Assembly: GCF_900107505.1 (NCBI RefSeq)
Contig: NZ_FNQH01000004.1
Span: forward strand, 186,001 to 250,000
Length of the DNA: 64,000 bases
Direction: 5' to 3'
Source of the DNA: Trichococcus collinsii
GTDB lineage: Bacteria; Bacillota; Bacilli; Lactobacillales; Aerococcaceae
The position numbers were made by a program, and so were the translations under genes. Positions 61,418-64,000 of this stretch are shown here, one piece after another (the first letter of the stretch is position 1; the number at the start of each line of letters is the position of its first letter). The notes under the pieces are model-generated. The model was not told the DNA's origin and ran no database searches. It worked only from the letters and a program-made list of their open reading frames with translations.

Positions 61418-61866
61418 ATAAGTGCCTTCCTTTCTTGATTTGTTGTTGGATTTTATCCCGGGAGTCGGAGTCCATTCTTAATATATAATTTTATTGAGAT
61501 ACTCACACATTATTCTGTAAAAAAAGTGCTATAATAACAGCTGAAGGTTCAAAAAAGTGCAGTGAGCCTCCTCCTTAATGCTTTTAGTTTGTTAAGCAGC
61601 AACCAACATTTTTCTCGGCTTTATCTTCACAGAAAAATAATGGTGTTATGACATTTACATGAACCAATACCTCCGTTTCAAATTGACATTAAAAAGACTT
61701 CAGAAAGCCCATGTTCCTAAAGTCAGTTTAAATGATTCCTATATCGAGAGGTATGAGTAAAACCGGCAACCCCCTATGTATTCATGGACATACTCATCTT
61801 TGAAAAGATAGAATATTTATTGGAAGACTACATACTGAACGTAAAATGAAAAAAAGGAGCGGCTGT
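61418..61866. other. Divergent intergenic region between the efflux operon and the ComXQP-like locus
   Basis: About 450 AT-rich bases. TATAAT at 61530-61535 is the best -10 on the plus strand. A 33-codon frame at 61659-61760 lacks a good ribosome binding site. No operator palindrome is obvious, so control of the quorum-sensing genes cannot be read here. Confidence 0.45.
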
Positions 61867-62034
61867 ATGGATAAAGTAATCGAAGAGAAGTTGAAAAAAA
61901 TTGAGGAGGAGATACTGTTAAAGAGAAAGAATCCATTGTTTGATATCAGGAAAAACGGAAATGTATCCTTCTCGTTGAATGGTGAAAACAACTGGGTTCG
62001 AAAAATTGATATACAAGAATATGGGAACTTATAA
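61867..62034 (+). CDS. comX: Candidate ComX-like pheromone precursor, 55 residues
   Basis: A 55-codon gene with AAGGAG 8 bases before ATG 61867. The peptide has a charged helical N-terminus (KVIEEKLKKIEEEILLK) and a single tryptophan, W43, in GENNWVRKIDIQEYGNL. Bacillus ComX precursors are also about 55 residues, and their C-terminal peptide is isoprenylated on a tryptophan. Here W43 lies 13 residues from the end, further in than the 3-6 known for Bacillus, and the N-terminus is not obviously similar. It overlaps the ComQ-like start by 14 bases. In known loci comX follows comQ; no space exists there in this locus, so this is the only candidate. Confidence 0.55.
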   Translation: MDKVIEEKLKKIEEEILLKRKNPLFDIRKNGNVSFSLNGENNWVRKIDIQEYGNL

Positions 62035-62925
62035 AATTGAAGAGGAATATGGTGTAGCTTTAACTGCCTACTTATCAGAATTTAAGAAGAATTTTTCTTC
62101 TTCCTTTGTGGATCTCGTGGAAATGGAGTTGTCAAAAAAAATACGGACAGATTGTCGTTAGGGAAAGTTTATTTGTTTCTTTCTTTGGATCAAAATAAAC
62201 TACAGTCCCTTCCAACAAAGAATCAGATTGCGGTCAGACTGGATATTCTTTTTATTTTGTGTGATTACCTTGATGATATTTTAGACGGGGACAGTGTGAT
62301 TACTTTGCCAAAAAATGAGTTGCTCATTACTGCTATGTCTCTACTTTTTATAAGTATAGGAGAGCTTTGTGAACTCAACAAAAACTATCTCGATACCTCT
62401 AAAATATTATTTTTTCTTACAGAATCAATAAACGGAGAGCGTTTCGATTTTTATTCAACACTTTCAGAAGATTCCTCTGCAGAAGTTTATTTTTCTAAAA
62501 TGCTACAGAAATCTACTCCTTTAGTTCAACTGGTCTTCTACCTTGCTTGTCCTGATAATGAACTTATTTGGAAAGACTGTGCACAAAATCTCTCTACTGC
62601 CTTTCAACTGCAAAACGATGCGCTAGACTGCATGGACACGAGCAAGTCGGATTTGGTTTTATTCAAGGAAACGCTTCCCTTCATAAAGGCCCTTGAATAC
62701 GCAAGGATACACACCGATAAAAGGTTTCTCACTATTATTGAGCATCAAATAACTGATGAGGATTCTCTAGCTTTCTTAGCATTTTATATGGAAGAATGCG
62801 GTGCGGTTGAATATTGTTTAAGAGCTGCCTCGCTTTACTTTGAAGAAGCTTTTCAAATTCTAAAGAATAATTCTAACATTTCTGTAGAAGTTTTCACCTT
62901 ATTAAAGAGCTATTTAAAGGAGTAA
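62021..62925 (+). CDS. comQ: ComQ-like isoprenyl transferase, split by a -1 frameshift at an A8 tract
   Basis: The N-terminal 46 codons (ATG 62021 to TAG 62159) and the main frame (from 62152 to 62925) join if the ribosome slips -1 at the run of eight A (62134-62141), where the slippery heptamer A-AAA-AAA lies in the correct frame, or if one A is added. The joined product has 301 residues, the size of Bacillus ComQ (about 299). The main frame has the first aspartate-rich motif CDYLDDILDGD (62272) and a second QLQNDALD (62608-62628) with KSDLVLFKETLPFIKAL, the marks of trans-isoprenyl synthases. It would attach a farnesyl or geranyl group to the ComX-like tryptophan. Confidence 0.8.
62134..62141 (+). 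repeat. A8 homopolymer at the comQ frame junction
   Basis: Codons TCA AAA AAA ATA place the heptamer A-AAA-AAA in slippery phase. GGAG lies upstream at about 62126 and a short GACA/TGTC stem downstream at about 62146. Nine A would give an uninterrupted gene. Confidence 0.85.
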
Positions 62926-62926
62926 C

Positions 62927-64000
62927 ATGGATTTGAAAATAATGAAAATAGCTAGCGTTACAATGCCTTGGCTTATTATACTGACCTATATGTTTTATTA
63001 CCTAACCGCAATGGAACAAACGGATTTTATTTATCTCTTTATTGGCGCCTATATTTTTTCGTTAGGCAGTTTTATTTATTTAAATATACCCGACTATCCT
63101 TCCTCATCCAGGTTTTATAATTTAACTACGATTATGGCTTTGATGTTCTTGTTTATTTACTCTAACGTCCCTTGGCTTAATTTTACTGGGTTATTGCTTT
63201 TGTGTCTTTGCCCAGTTTCGCTTTATTTATTTCTATATTCATTTATTCAATCAGAAAATAGAAAACTATTTAAAATAAGTATGTTAATTTTAACAGGTAG
63301 TTCAATTTATTCGTTTTTTTCTTTTATTCTCAAAATTTATCCGGAATTCACCTTGCTGTTACTGTTATCTATTTCAACCACTACAAGCTATATAACTATA
63401 TATAAGGAACGTAAACTGTTCTTTAGTTCATTAAGTTTTAAATTTTTAAGTTTTTCTGTTCTGTTGGCCTTTATTCCATTCATCGTTAGTTATTCTTTGC
63501 CAGCGGTCTTTTCGTCTGGCGTATTGGGCGATCCGAGGACAGCTTTATTAGTTTTGGTATTTCCGACGTGCATTGCCTGTATCTTGAGTTATATGAAGAC
63601 GATTTCGTTACCGGATAACCTTATTTTGAATATGGCAATCAATATTTTAAGCTTTTGTTTTTTTATAATCATCAGTTGGTTGGAAGTTTCTTTGCAAAAC
63701 AAACTGATAATCACGCTGCTTTTTTATTTCTTTTGTTATCTCTCTCACTTTTTGATTCAATTTATTCAGCACTTTAAAAAAATGAGAGCCGAAAAAAATA
63801 TTGAAGAGTTGAATAATGAAAAAATAGAACTCCTGAATCAGGTTACGTACTCTAATTTTATGAATAGCGTGTCCAATTTACTGCTGAATCGATTGAAAGG
63901 TGAAACAAAAAGTTCGACAATATTAGTTATGATGCAATCGAACAATCAAAGATTTGTACTCTGTCAGTCCGGAAACAGAATTTCTCGAGCAATAAAAAAA
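62927..64000 (+). CDS. comP: ComP-like membrane sensor kinase, cut by the window end
   Basis: The frame is open from ATG 62927 to the window end (358 residues), with AAAGGAG ending 4 bases before the start and one base between the comQ stop and this ATG. Residues 1-290 contain about eight hydrophobic helices, the polytopic input domain of ComP. A charged helical linker (HFKKMRAEKNIEELNNEKIELLNQ) follows and leads towards the kinase core, which is beyond the window. Position directly after a ComQ-like gene identifies it as the likely pheromone receptor. A comA-like response regulator would be expected next. Confidence 0.8.
   Translation, partial: MDLKIMKIASVTMPWLIILTYMFYYLTAMEQTDFIYLFIGAYIFSLGSFIYLNIPDYPSSSRFYNLTTIMALMFLFIYSNVPWLNFTGLLLLCLCPVSLYLFLYSFIQSENRKLFKISMLILTGSSIYSFFSFILKIYPEFTLLLLLSISTTTSYITIYKERKLFFSSLSFKFLSFSVLLAFIPFIVSYSLPAVFSSGVLGDPRTALLVLVFPTCIACILSYMKTISLPDNLILNMAINILSFCFFIIISWLEVSLQNKLIITLLFYFFCYLSHFLIQFIQHFKKMRAEKNIEELNNEKIELLNQVTYSNFMNSVSNLLLNRLKGETKSSTILVMMQSNNQRFVLCQSGNRISRAIKK

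Noticed and set aside
61659-61760. A 33-codon frame upstream of the ComX-like gene, considered as an alternative peptide precursor
   Set aside because: Weak start site and no tryptophan, so it does not fit a ComX precursor.

Overview
The window looks like a chromosomal stretch from a low-to-mid-GC Gram-positive bacterium of the order Lactobacillales, most likely a Carnobacteriaceae member such as Trichococcus. That placement is an inference from strong AGGAGG-type ribosome binding sites, CcpA-type cre sites, a T-box leader, the maePE/maeKR arrangement and the overall gene complement; no rRNA or tRNA gene is present to confirm it.

Layout. 1-3500 is an AT-rich accessory stretch: a secreted protein cut by the window edge, an unknown protein, a frameshifted Xre-type regulator with a membrane tail, and a small secreted DUF5626-like protein. 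A decayed NAD(P)H-binding oxidoreductase follows (3562-4134). 4272-13285 is a maltodextrin locus: an ABC importer operon (binding lipoprotein, MalF, MalG) divergent from three GH13 enzymes (neopullulanase type, then two exo-glucosidases with apparently complementary alpha-1,6 and alpha-1,4 specificity), with LacI/MalR-like operators in between. 13566-19013 is a xylose locus (orphan ChvE/XylF-type binding protein, xylB, xylA, divergent xylR) with a consensus promoter and xylO palindrome. 19080-25037 holds an RraA-like aldolase, then malic enzyme and malate transporter, divergent from the MaeK/MaeR two-component pair. 25285-32399 carries three GH1 6-phospho-beta-glucosidases around one PTS EIIC, with an RpiR regulator.

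32541-41417 is mixed housekeeping: a YtxH protein, a CopZ-like metal chaperone, a cystine transporter behind a cysteine T-box, a P1B-type metal ATPase with an unusual CPG motif, an FNR-like regulator with Fe-S type cysteines, an exonuclease-BRCT protein, another RpiR regulator and a PH/GRAM-like protein. The chaperone and ATPase promoters carry the same FNR-type box at exactly the same distance from the -10 hexamer. 41653-57063 contains transporters, a C-S lyase with a 42-codon small gene behind it, a DUF4153 membrane protein, two ABC exporters (one with a TetR regulator and operator), a 2-hydroxyacid dehydrogenase, an unrecognised 467-residue protein, an AraC regulator, a FlaR-like kinase and a GNAT acetyltransferase. 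Between 52170 and 52475 there is a tandem array of hairpin cassettes.

57098-64000 is AT-rich and differs in composition from the rest. A leftward MacAB/YknXYZ-type efflux operon with several small membrane proteins lies divergent from a rightward ComX-ComQ-ComP-like quorum-sensing locus: a 55-codon peptide gene with one tryptophan near its end, an isoprenyl-transferase (ComQ-like) gene interrupted by a -1 frameshift at an A8 tract, and a polytopic ComP-like sensor cut off by the window end. The peptide-first gene order, the slippery A8 tract and the adjacent efflux operon make this the most interesting system in the window.
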